Assembly: GCA_902489295.1 (NCBI GenBank)
Contig: CABTZM010000005.1
Span: 1 to 24,830, forward strand
Length of the DNA: 24,830 bases
Source of the DNA: an uncultured Collinsella sp.
GTDB lineage: Bacteria; Actinomycetota; Coriobacteriia; Coriobacteriales; Coriobacteriaceae
Direction of reading: 5' to 3'
Every line of letters starts with the position of its first letter. Position 1 is the first letter of the stretch. The notes beneath the pieces are model-generated. The model searched no databases and had not been told where the DNA came from. It worked only from the letters and a program-made list of their open reading frames with translations. Position numbers and translations under genes: made by a program. Below, piece after piece: positions 7,132 through 13,840 of the stretch.

Positions 7132-8370
7132 CTAGCAGCTGGCTGCCACGTCCTTGGTCCAGCAGTGCACGCCGCCGCCGGACAGGTTAAGCGCGAGAGA
7201 GTCGATCATGATGACCTTGCGATCGGGGAAGCAGCTCTCAAGAACTGCCTTGGCCTGCTCGTCCTTCTCTTTCACGATTTCGTTCATGCCCTCGTGGTAG
7301 TAACGCTGGCCAAGAACGACGCCGTTGCAGATCAAGAAGTTGCAGTAGCTCGCTGCGGCGTAGAAGTGGACCGGTCCTTCGGGCCAAGGAGTGCCATCCA
7401 TGAACTTGCCGCCCATTTCATCAATGAAGCCCTTGTACAGCTCGTAATCCTCGTCGCCGGGGGCGATGACGACTTCAATCGGCTCGGCGGTGGGCATACG
7501 GACGATCTCGAAGGGCTTGCCCTCCCAGTCTGTCTCTTTGCTCAGAATCTCGTAGGCTGCCTCAATGCGGCGGCGAGACTCTGCGCCAGCCTTGCTCGAA
7601 GCGGCTTCTTCATCGGACACCTCGGCAAGAAGAATCTTGTTCGGAGTGATAAAGCGGCACATCTCATCGATATGGGCCGCAAAACTCATGCCGAAGACGG
7701 GGGTTCCGTCTTCCTTCTCGTCGAGAATGCCCAGTCGATAATCATCGTCCTCGAGCATAGGCTGGGGCAACCAGATAACCTTGTTGAGGTTGTAGATGCG
7801 CTTATACTCGGCCTCTACCTCCTCTTTCGTGAACTCGGGATTGCGCTTGCGGCATTCCGTGTCCTCGATGGCGATCAGGGTGCCGTGACCGTCAAACTCG
7901 CGGTCGCCGCCCTCGGATACCATTTCGGAATTCACGATATCAAAGCAACCGAGTGCAACAGCCATGTGAACGGCTGCCCTGCGTGCAGACTGGCACTCCG
8001 GGGAGTTCTTGTCCCACACGCCGTAGTAGGTCCAAGCGGGGTTGACCATATAGGAATGGCCCTTGTCGTCGACCATGATGCTGGGGCCGTTGTCGCGGAC
8101 ATAGAAGTTGGAGTCTTCGAACTGCGTGATCTCGATGCGATCGAGGTCGACCCCCTCCTCCTTCAGACGCGAGCAGGCTTCCTCGTAGGAGCCCGGGGTG
8201 CCACAGTTGAGATTGACCGTAACGTCGCCATACTCGAGCAGAGCCTTGATTACATCAACACAGGGCTGGCGGTTATCGAAGCCCTCGGCGCGAATGTAAT
8301 CGGGAAGCCATGTCACATAGACGTTGGAGCGCTTCTCGAACTCGCCCGGCATACGATAGTTCTCGTACAT
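7132..8370 (-). CDS. Agmatine deiminase family protein (PAD_porph fold), diverged
   Basis: The gene encodes 412 residues of the guanidine-modifying enzyme superfamily. Active-site landmarks occur in the expected order: YRMPGEFE near the N-terminus, VRDNGP at 91-96, EGGDREFDGHGT at 153-164, the catalytic His233 in AAHIDE, and GGGVHC at 398-403 with nucleophile Cys403. Agmatine deiminases hydrolyse agmatine to N-carbamoylputrescine and ammonia. Compared with my recollection of the Enterococcus enzyme, the protein is about 45 residues longer, with extra segments near 205-225 and 355-372. WVRDCGP becomes YVRDNGP and NGHVD becomes AAHID. Catalysis on a guanidino group is well supported; agmatine itself as substrate is less certain. 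GGAAGGA sits 6 bases before ATG 8370. It is the first gene of the operon. Confidence 0.85.
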   Translation of the reverse strand: MYENYRMPGEFEKRSNVYVTWLPDYIRAEGFDNRQPCVDVIKALLEYGDVTVNLNCGTPGSYEEACSRLKEEGVDLDRIEITQFEDSNFYVRDNGPSIMVDDKGHSYMVNPAWTYYGVWDKNSPECQSARRAAVHMAVALGCFDIVNSEMVSEGGDREFDGHGTLIAIEDTECRKRNPEFTKEEVEAEYKRIYNLNKVIWLPQPMLEDDDYRLGILDEKEDGTPVFGMSFAAHIDEMCRFITPNKILLAEVSDEEAASSKAGAESRRRIEAAYEILSKETDWEGKPFEIVRMPTAEPIEVVIAPGDEDYELYKGFIDEMGGKFMDGTPWPEGPVHFYAAASYCNFLICNGVVLGQRYYHEGMNEIVKEKDEQAKAVLESCFPDRKVIMIDSLALNLSGGGVHCWTKDVAASC

Positions 8371-8445
8371 GGTTGGTCCTTCCGTCGTGTTTCCCGCGAT
8401 GCTGTCCGGCCGCGACAATAGCGGGGTTTCACCTGCTATAGTACT

Positions 8446-8467
8446 ACTATACCTACCGTTCGGTAGA
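8446..8467 (-). promoter_or_regulatory. Putative TetR operator and promoter of the deiminase operon
   Basis: CTACCGTTCGGTAG is a near-perfect palindrome within the 16-mer at 8452-8467. On the minus strand it abuts a TATAGT -10 candidate (8451-8446); no good -35 is visible. The 16-mer recurs with few changes at 10626-10641 in front of the second MFS gene. The adjacent divergent TetR gene makes it the obvious binder, by inference. Confidence 0.7.
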
Positions 8468-8595
8468 TTATTTTGAATTAATGCCGCTCGCCTAGCGATA
8501 CATACCGTTCACCGTTTATAGTGGTCATGTTTGAACACGAATTGATGCCCCATTGCCATCCTTAATTAATGTTGGCAGTGCGGAAGTGATTTGTA

Positions 8596-9174
8596 ATGGA
8601 GAAGCGAAGCGTGAGCACAAAGAGGAAAATATTGAACGCGATGTACGATCTTGTGGCGGAGGTCGGCTACGACAAGGCCTCGATTGGAAAAATCTGCGAT
8701 CGCGTCGGCATCTCCAAACCGTCTGTGTACTACTACTTTCCCTCCAAGGAAGAAATCTTCACTACACTTTTGGATAGCATGTTTCCGTCCATTGATTATC
8801 AGCGCGACTATTCGCTGATTGTCGATCGGGACGGCTTTAAAGCGGCGCTTATTGAGCTCGGCAATACGGTTATAGGCGGCTATCGAAGCGATGAAAAGCG
8901 ACGTCGCGTGTTGGCAGAGGTCAGTATTCAGGCAAACCGAATTCCTGCGGTCCAAGAGCGTCAGGCAACGGCAACCAATCGAACTATGGGGGCGCTAAAG
9001 GATATCCTGTCGCATGGCGTAGAGATTGGTGCGTTTCCGGATGGCACCGATGTTATGTTGTACGTCCAGATCCTGTATACCGTTCTTGAGGGAACAAGCA
9101 ATACGGTCGCGCAGGACGAGGATATTGACGAAAAGGCGGTTTGGGCCGGAGTAGTTGGACTCATGTTCAAATAG
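8596..9174 (+). CDS. TetR/AcrR family transcriptional regulator
   Basis: The gene encodes 192 residues, typical TetR length. The N-terminal DNA-binding domain is clear: KRKILNAMYDLVAEVGYDKAS, then the helix-turn-helix IGKICDRVGISKPSVYYYFPSKEEIF at about residues 30-55, which carries the family hallmark VYYYF. The rest is the helical ligand-binding and dimer domain, with no recognisable ligand signature. GGAAG lies 9 bases before ATG 8596. The gene is divergent from the deiminase operon and convergent with the frameshifted MFS gene. Similar palindromes stand in front of both, so it probably represses this set and responds to the substrate or a pathway intermediate. The gap 8371-8595 holds one operator and only weak plus-strand promoter candidates. 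Confidence 0.92.
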   Translation: MEKRSVSTKRKILNAMYDLVAEVGYDKASIGKICDRVGISKPSVYYYFPSKEEIFTTLLDSMFPSIDYQRDYSLIVDRDGFKAALIELGNTVIGGYRSDEKRRRVLAEVSIQANRIPAVQERQATATNRTMGALKDILSHGVEIGAFPDGTDVMLYVQILYTVLEGTSNTVAQDEDIDEKAVWAGVVGLMFK

Positions 9175-9236
9175 GCTAGTCAAGCGGAAGTGCACGCTGG
9201 TGCTCGGGTAGTCTGTTGGTGATCATTGAAACGAAA

Positions 9237-9276
9237 AACGGGGCCGATTCCAAGCTAGTTTGGAATCGGCCCCGTT
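9237..9276. terminator. Strong bidirectional terminator between tetR-like and MFS genes
   Basis: A perfect 17-bp stem (9237-9253 with 9260-9276) closes a 6-base loop between two convergent genes. On the minus strand the stem runs into GTTTTTCGTTT, a good U-tract for the MFS transcript. The plus-strand side has little T-run. Confidence 0.9.
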
Positions 9277-9310
9277 GCATAGAGTTCTGCGGAGGTGAAA
9301 ATCGGCCCGG

Positions 9311-10589
9311 CTATTTCATGGCAGCTTTATTAAGAAGGCCAGAAATGATGGCAAATGCAGCAATCATAAGGTTGCAGACAATGCAGAAGATAAATACACC
9401 CTGGAAAGATCCCGCCATGCCGTAGACCTTCATCATGACCGGCATGCCAAACGCACCAACGATATATCCTGCGGAGCAGACAATCGAGTAAATCCTTCCG
9501 AAGTCTCTCGATCCGAAAAGCGAAAGAAGGAGCATTGGCATTGCGGTTCCAACAATGGCAAACATGACGTCGTTCACGCCGGCGGCGATGATGGAGACGG
9601 TCTTGCTGTTTCCGCCAATGATGAGAAGCAAGAAAGAAGAGATGCTAACTGCCGTCCACGCGACCGTTGCCTTAATGGCGCCGAGCTTATCGCACGTTTT
9701 CCCAACAAAGGGATTTAAGAAGATATCGGAGAGAGGCTGCGGAGACCATCAGGCTTCCTACGATGGGATTGAATCCAACCTCGCTTGCGTAAGTTGGGAA
9801 CAGCTGATTCATGCAGCAGGTGAGTTGCGCCACGCAAAGCAGCAAGGCGCAGAGGATAAAAGACGGCGTCTTCACAGCATCCCGGAGCGTCATGCCCGTA
9901 AGAACATCATCCTGATTTTCAGGACCGTTGTCCTCGGAGGTTTCGATGACGGTTTCTCCGTACGGAAGCATATTGCGATCAGAAGGTTTAAATCGAATGA
10001 TAAAGGCGCTTGCAGGCAGAATCATGGCTGCGGAAACGGCTGCAAGCACGATGAATCCCACGCGCCAGCCTTGTTGCTCGATGACAAGGGTGACAACGGG
10101 ACTAAGAAGAAGCGTGCAAAGGGAGTTAACGCCCCATGCAAGGCCGATGGCAAGACCGGATGATTTGCTAAACCATTGGTCGATGACGTCGGACATGCAA
10201 ACACCGGTTGTAAACGAAAAACAGATGCCGATGACTGCGGCGGAAGCGATGAACATCCAGACTTCGGTGTAGAACGCCATCGCGGCACCAGCGGCAATGA
10301 GGACGAGTTCAATGCCTATGTGCCACGGTTTGCCAATTACTTTTGGTATGAAGCGGCTTAGGAGTGGGAGGCCAAGAGCGAGACCAAGAAGAATAGCGGT
10401 GAAATAGAAGGAGAAAGAGGTGTAGTCGAAGCCGAGATCTTCGCATACCGGAGCAACGAATGATCCGGCAACAATACTGTATGTCCCGGTTGTTCCGGCG
10501 GACATCAAACCAAGCGCAATAACGACGATCCAAGCAAATGCGCCGCTCTCGTGGGGGCGGTCCTTTTCGGTTGATGCGATCTGAGCCAT
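9311..10589 (-). pseudogene. Frameshifted MFS transporter, paralogue of the 4669-5934 carrier
   Basis: Two minus-strand frames together make one MFS protein closely similar along its length to the operon carrier: residues from ATG 10589 to about 9730, then a different frame to the stop at 9311. The shift falls in a short CT run at about 9728-9736, where minus-strand GCCTCTCTCCGAT should encode A-S-L-x-D as in the paralogue (AASLFDLFLNP). Loss of two bases, or gain of one, explains it. The upstream frame then reads a false tail and stops at 9687, removing the last four or so helices. Restored length would be about 426 residues against 421 in the paralogue. GGAG lies 5 bases before ATG 10589. 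It could be a true pseudogene, slippage-based variation or a sequencing error. The rest of the reading frame is intact, so the break is recent. Confidence 0.85.
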
Positions 10590-10625
10590 AGCTACTCCGT
10601 TTCCATCGGCAGTGCAACCTATATG

Positions 10626-10641
10626 CCTACCGATAGGTATA
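10626..10641 (-). promoter_or_regulatory. Second putative TetR operator, overlapping the -10 of the MFS gene
   Basis: CCTACCGATAGGTATA aligns with CCTACCGTTCGGTAGA at 8452-8467. Over a 20-base minus-strand alignment, 16 positions agree. It overlaps the -10 element, a position expected to block transcription when bound. Confidence 0.7.
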
Positions 10642-10664
10642 TAAAGCAGAAGGTGCTTCGTCAA
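10636..10664 (-). promoter_or_regulatory. Sigma-70-type promoter of the frameshifted MFS gene
   Basis: On the minus strand TTGACG (10664-10659) and TATACC (10641-10636) are separated by exactly 17 bases. The -10 lies about 47 bases before the ATG at 10589. Confidence 0.65.
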
Positions 10665-10841
10665 GCATTAAGCGGGGGAAGGTCACTTAATTCGCCAAAC
10701 GGTAGCCCGAACATATGATTCGTGTTGGTGGGTATTGGTTGAATTGAATCAACAATTCCGACAACGGTTTCTTATTGCCGGGGCAATCCCGGTTGCGGCA
10801 CTGTGGAGAAGGCACCCGATGCCGGCAGGCCCGTCCACCCA

Positions 10842-10946
10842 CTCTCCCCCGCCGTTCGTATTCGACGCGTTTGTCCTACTCTATTCCGTTTTTTAGTCCA
10901 CACCAGTGAGGAATGTAACGAACCGCGCCAAAAAACGAACGGGACG
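10842..10946. repeat. Dispersed 105-bp inverted-repeat element, copy B
   Basis: This is the second copy of the element at 4445-4549, about 95% identical, the same length and the same orientation. Differences cluster in the central loop (GTTTTTTAGTCC here, CATTTTTTGCCG there). The outer arms that can pair are fully conserved, as expected for a structure-driven element. Confidence 0.8.
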
Positions 10947-10985
10947 GCACGCCACACAGCGCACCGTCCCGCACACAACATCGAC

Positions 10986-11018
10986 AATGTGACAAAGGGA
11001 CTGTCCCTTTGTCACATT
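10986..11018. repeat. Perfect 15-bp palindrome at the 3' end of the redoxin gene
   Basis: AATGTGACAAAGGGA (10986-11000) pairs exactly with TCCCTTTGTCACATT (11004-11018) around the 3-base loop CTG. It begins 13 bases past the minus-strand stop codon at 11032. A degenerate relative sits at 1132-1159 in the same relation to another gene. It may act as a 3' hairpin; it has no long T-run. Confidence 0.75.
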
Positions 11019-11031
11019 ATGTACTCGGCCT

Positions 11032-12003
11032 TTACTGCCCACTATTCGCCAGCGCCTGGTCGATAAGCTTGTCGAGCGCCGCGCGCTGCTCGGCGGAGCT
11101 GATGGCGCCCACGATGGGCTCCCCTACGATGTTGCCGTTCTGGTCGATAACGTAGGTTGTCGGGAATGAGAACAGATTTGACGTAAACTTGCCGGCCTCG
11201 CTATCCGACTTGAACCAGATGTTCTTATACGTCACACCCTTCTTGCTCAGCACGTCCTTGGCATCTGAAATCTCGCCCTTGTTGCCATCGAGCGTAAAGG
11301 AATTGACACCCACGACCTGGCCGCCCTTCTCGGCAAGCTCCTTATTCAGGTCCTCAAGATCGCCCAGCTCGCCCACGCACGGCTTGCAAGTGGTAAACCA
11401 AAAGTTCATGACGGTGACCTTGTTCTTAGAGAACAGCTCGTCGCTGCTCACATCGTTGCCGTCCAGGTCCTTGCCCGTAAAGCTAGGGAACTTCGTCGCC
11501 TCGCTCGAAGCATTGGCATCAGTCGTCATGCCAGCGGCCGAAGCGTCAACGCTCTCGCCTGCGCTCGGCGTGCTTCCACAGCCGGGAAACTTCTTTTCCA
11601 GGCTCTCGAGCTTGTCCTCGATCTCTTTGATTTGCTGCGCACCGGCCTTGAGCGTCTTGAGCTCATCCGCCGTAAACTCGTCCTTGGCACCGTCGATGGT
11701 CTTGAGCAGGAAATCGCCGTAATTGCTACCGTCCTCGATCATTGTCGACTCTTTATTTGCCGCACTGAATACCTTTTCCCACAGCGCATTATCGCTCGAA
11801 AGGATATCGTTCTCCTTCTGCATGAGTTTTGCATACAGCTCGGCGGCCTCGTCGGCGTTGGCCGGCTCTTGCGCAATGAGCTCCGCGATCTTAGGATCGG
11901 AGCCCGTAGATTCGCTCGCGTTGCCGCCGGGCGCCGAACACGCCACAAGGCACAAGGCCAGCACCGGCACCATAAACAGGGCCGCAATCTTAGAAAGCTT
12001 CAT
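11032..12003 (-). CDS. Thioredoxin-like (TlpA/ResA-type) lipoprotein
   Basis: The gene encodes 323 residues. A lipoprotein signal peptide ends in the lipobox LVAC, with Cys22 as the lipid-modified residue. A Ser/Asn/Glu-rich helical stretch of about 120 residues follows, then a TlpA/ResA-type redoxin domain from about residue 165. Its active site is TTCKPCVGEL with Cys206 and Cys209. The fold continues through GVNSFTLDG and a FPTTYVIDQNG strand with the cis-proline. It should be an extracytoplasmic thiol-disulfide oxidoreductase tethered to the membrane. ATG 12003 is chosen over ATG 12009 because GGAGG ends 7 bases before it and almost touches the other. It lies 30 bases after the polyferredoxin stop, in the same operon, which suggests that membrane enzyme supplies its electrons. 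Confidence 0.9.
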   Translation of the reverse strand: MKLSKIAALFMVPVLALCLVACSAPGGNASESTGSDPKIAELIAQEPANADEAAELYAKLMQKENDILSSDNALWEKVFSAANKESTMIEDGSNYGDFLLKTIDGAKDEFTADELKTLKAGAQQIKEIEDKLESLEKKFPGCGSTPSAGESVDASAAGMTTDANASSEATKFPSFTGKDLDGNDVSSDELFSKNKVTVMNFWFTTCKPCVGELGDLEDLNKELAEKGGQVVGVNSFTLDGNKGEISDAKDVLSKKGVTYKNIWFKSDSEAGKFTSNLFSFPTTYVIDQNGNIVGEPIVGAISSAEQRAALDKLIDQALANSGQ

Positions 12004-12033
12004 GGTCATTCCTCCGTTTTGTCGAAGCTTGTT

Positions 12034-12936
12034 TTACTTTTTATCGGCGGTCAGAGGGATCTTTTCTGCTGACACATCCAGGCCATAGCGATAGCTGATG
12101 GCATCGACAGGACAGACCCCGATGCACTTTCCGCACCGGATACATTCGGCATGATTGGGTGCGCGGGTCACGTCAACGTCCATCTGACAAACCTTTGAGC
12201 ACTTGCCGCACGAGACGCATTTGCATGCATCGACCCGAATCCCCAGTAGGGACACCTTATTCATGAGCGCATAGAATGCGCCGAGCGGGCAAATCCATTT
12301 GCAGAAGGGGCGATAGAACAAAACGCTCAGCACTACCACGGCAATGAGAACGACAAGTTTCCAGGTAAAGAGCTGCCCCAGCGCAGATCGAATGCCGGCG
12401 TTGGCAATGGCCAACGGAATGGCGCCCTCGAGCACGCCCTGCGGACAGACGTATTTGCAAAAGAACGGATCGCCCATCCCCACATCGTTGACCACCAGCA
12501 CAGGCAGCAATACCACAGCAAACAGCAGCACAACGTATTTGATATACGTAAGCGCCTTGAGCCTTTTTGTCGAAAGCTTTTTGCCGGGAATCTTATGAAG
12601 CAGTTCCTGCAGCCAGCCAAACGGGCACAAAAACCCGCATACAAAGCGTCCCAGCAGCACGCCGAGCAAAATGAGCGTACCGGTGACGTAGTAAGAAAAG
12701 TTGAACTTAGATGAACCCACCACCGACTGGAACGACCCAATGGGACATGCACCCGATGCCGCGGGGCACGAATAGCAGTTAAGCCCAGGTACGCAAACTG
12801 TTTTTCCCGCACCCTGATAGATGCTGCCTTTGGCAAAGTTTGGCAGGTGAATGTTGGTGACAAGCGTCGCCGCCGCCTGAATGAATCCGCGAAATCGGGT
12901 CAAAACATGCGACGCAGTGTTTTCTCTTTTATCCAA
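12034..12936 (-). CDS. Membrane polyferredoxin (NapH/NosR C-terminal-like 4Fe-4S protein)
   Basis: About 300 residues, with several membrane helices alternating with cysteine motifs. CYSCPAASGACP lies near the N-terminus, and CGFLCPFG, CKYVCPQG and CKWICPLG are CxxxCP motifs at helix ends. Two classic ferredoxin clusters, CVSCGKCSKVCQ and CIRCGKCIGVCPVD, lie in the C-terminal cytoplasmic tail. Such proteins carry electrons across or along the membrane from cytoplasmic donors. The frame is open upstream to 13023, but that part overlaps the mini-protein gene in another frame. I choose TTG 12936, which overlaps the preceding stop by 8 bases and has GGAG about 10 bases upstream, so translation is probably coupled. 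The start is less certain than the family. Confidence 0.85.
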   Translation of the reverse strand: MDKRENTASHVLTRFRGFIQAAATLVTNIHLPNFAKGSIYQGAGKTVCVPGLNCYSCPAASGACPIGSFQSVVGSSKFNFSYYVTGTLILLGVLLGRFVCGFLCPFGWLQELLHKIPGKKLSTKRLKALTYIKYVVLLFAVVLLPVLVVNDVGMGDPFFCKYVCPQGVLEGAIPLAIANAGIRSALGQLFTWKLVVLIAVVVLSVLFYRPFCKWICPLGAFYALMNKVSLLGIRVDACKCVSCGKCSKVCQMDVDVTRAPNHAECIRCGKCIGVCPVDAISYRYGLDVSAEKIPLTADKK

Positions 12937-13075
12937 TTCCGATACACTCCAAGCACAGCCTAATCGCTTTGGCCAGCACGGCATCCGCCTCGCCACGCAT
13001 AACGCCAAAGCACACCATGGCAATTCCGACGATCAACAAAGCGACCTGTACCGCGGGTTTTACCGCTTTGAACAA
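12929..13075 (-). CDS. 48-residue CxxC membrane mini-protein (CD1871A-like)
   Basis: This short gene starts with TTG at 13075 and stops with TAA at 12931-12929. AAAGGAG lies 8 bases before the start. The product is one hydrophobic helix (about residues 8-26), a short RGEAD turn and the C-terminal peptide KAIRLCLECIGIG. From memory, a CLECIGIG ending after one helix is the hallmark of the CD1871A family of CxxC-containing small proteins in anaerobes. Its stop overlaps the start of the polyferredoxin gene (shared TTGGATAA), which argues for coupled synthesis. It may pass electrons or reducing equivalents between the polyferredoxin and the exported redoxin, or help assemble them; this is inference. 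A chance frame is unlikely given the ribosome site, the overlap and the conserved tail. Confidence 0.82.
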   Translation of the reverse strand: MFKAVKPAVQVALLIVGIAMVCFGVMRGEADAVLAKAIRLCLECIGIG

Positions 13076-13107
13076 CCTGACCACTCCTTTCGTTACGCGA
13101 CCATTGG

Positions 13108-13135
13108 ACCATATCGACTATAAAATCCGTGTTAA
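13108..13135 (-). promoter_or_regulatory. Candidate promoter of the redox operon
   Basis: On the minus strand TTAACA (13135-13130) and TATGGT (13113-13108) are 16 bases apart, about 33 bases before the mini-protein start. The divergent response regulator begins at 13166, so the gap is a natural target for it. No clear direct-repeat binding site was found. Confidence 0.4.
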
Positions 13136-13165
13136 GCGCGATTTGGAATGTGCAAGGAGACTGCT

Positions 13166-13840
13166 ATGCGTATTTTGATCGTCGAAGACGAGCGAGCGCT
13201 GTGCGACACGATCGCACGCAGCTTGCGAAACCTGGCATACAGCGTCGACTGCCGCCATGATGGACGGGAGGCGCTCGATCTGCTGGGCGTCGAAGTCTTT
13301 GACCTCGTGGTACTCGACCTCAACCTTCCCCGTATCGACGGTATGACCGTGCTCAGGGAACTTAGGAAAACCGACTGCGAGACCAAGGTACTGATTCTGT
13401 CCGCGCGTGGCGAAGTATCCGATAAAGTCGCCGGACTCGATGCCGGCGCCAACGATTACCTCACCAAGCCGTTTCATCTGGACGAGCTTGCGGCAAGGAT
13501 CCGCAGCCTTACCCTCAGGCGTTTCGCACAAAGCGACATAGTATTAACCTGCGGAAAGCTCAGCTTTAACACCAAGGCGCGCATCGCCTCCGTGGACAGT
13601 GAGGCCCTATCTCTTACACGCAAGGAAACGGGAATCCTGGAATACCTGATGCTTAACCAGGGGCGACCGGTAAGTCAAGAGGAGCTTATCGAACACGTCT
13701 GGGATAGCACCGTGAACAGCTTTAGCAACGCAACCCGCGTTCACATCTCGTCGCTCCGAAAAAAGTTGCGCGGCGCTTTGGGATACGACCCGATTCGCAA
13801 TCGGATTGGAGAGGGCTACGTTATGGAGGATGGCGAATGA
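13166..13840 (+). CDS. OmpR/PhoB-family response regulator
   Basis: The gene encodes 224 residues. The receiver domain has the acidic pocket VEDE at 6-9, phospho-acceptor Asp51 in VVLDLNLP, the Ser/Thr switch in ILSARG, and Lys101 in YLTKPF. A winged-helix DNA-binding domain fills the last 100 residues, with ETGILEYLMLNQGRPVSQEE, the recognition region NSFSNATRVHISSLRKKL, and a final IGEGYVME hairpin. ATG 13166 is preferred to ATG 13148, since AAGGAGA lies 5 bases before it. Its last four bases overlap the sensor kinase start. It is transcribed away from the redox operon, which is the likeliest target by position. Confidence 0.93.
   Translation: MRILIVEDERALCDTIARSLRNLAYSVDCRHDGREALDLLGVEVFDLVVLDLNLPRIDGMTVLRELRKTDCETKVLILSARGEVSDKVAGLDAGANDYLTKPFHLDELAARIRSLTLRRFAQSDIVLTCGKLSFNTKARIASVDSEALSLTRKETGILEYLMLNQGRPVSQEELIEHVWDSTVNSFSNATRVHISSLRKKLRGALGYDPIRNRIGEGYVMEDGE

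Larger units (their letters stand above)
10590..11031. other. 442-base gap: regulatory DNA and repeats, no gene seen
   Basis: From left to right it holds the leader, operator and promoter of the frameshifted MFS gene (10590-10664), then about 175 bases with no recognised feature. After that come the second copy of the 105-bp dispersed element and a 33-base palindrome next to the redoxin stop codon. Short frames in it are shared only with the other repeat copy and look non-coding. Confidence 0.6.

Noticed and set aside
5895..8421. Long plus-strand frames (379 and 458 codons) opposite the carbamoyltransferase and deiminase genes
   Set aside because: They are antisense to well-supported enzymes with intact motifs; high-GC codon bias opens such frames. 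Their translations show no recognisable domain.
8473..8503. TTGAAT with a weak downstream -10 as the tetR-like promoter
   Set aside because: No -10 hexamer of acceptable quality at 16-18 bases; left unassigned.
12937..13023. Upstream extension of the polyferredoxin to ATG 13023
   Set aside because: This part overlaps the better-supported mini-protein in another frame, has no good ribosome site and its sequence is unlike an N-terminus of the family.
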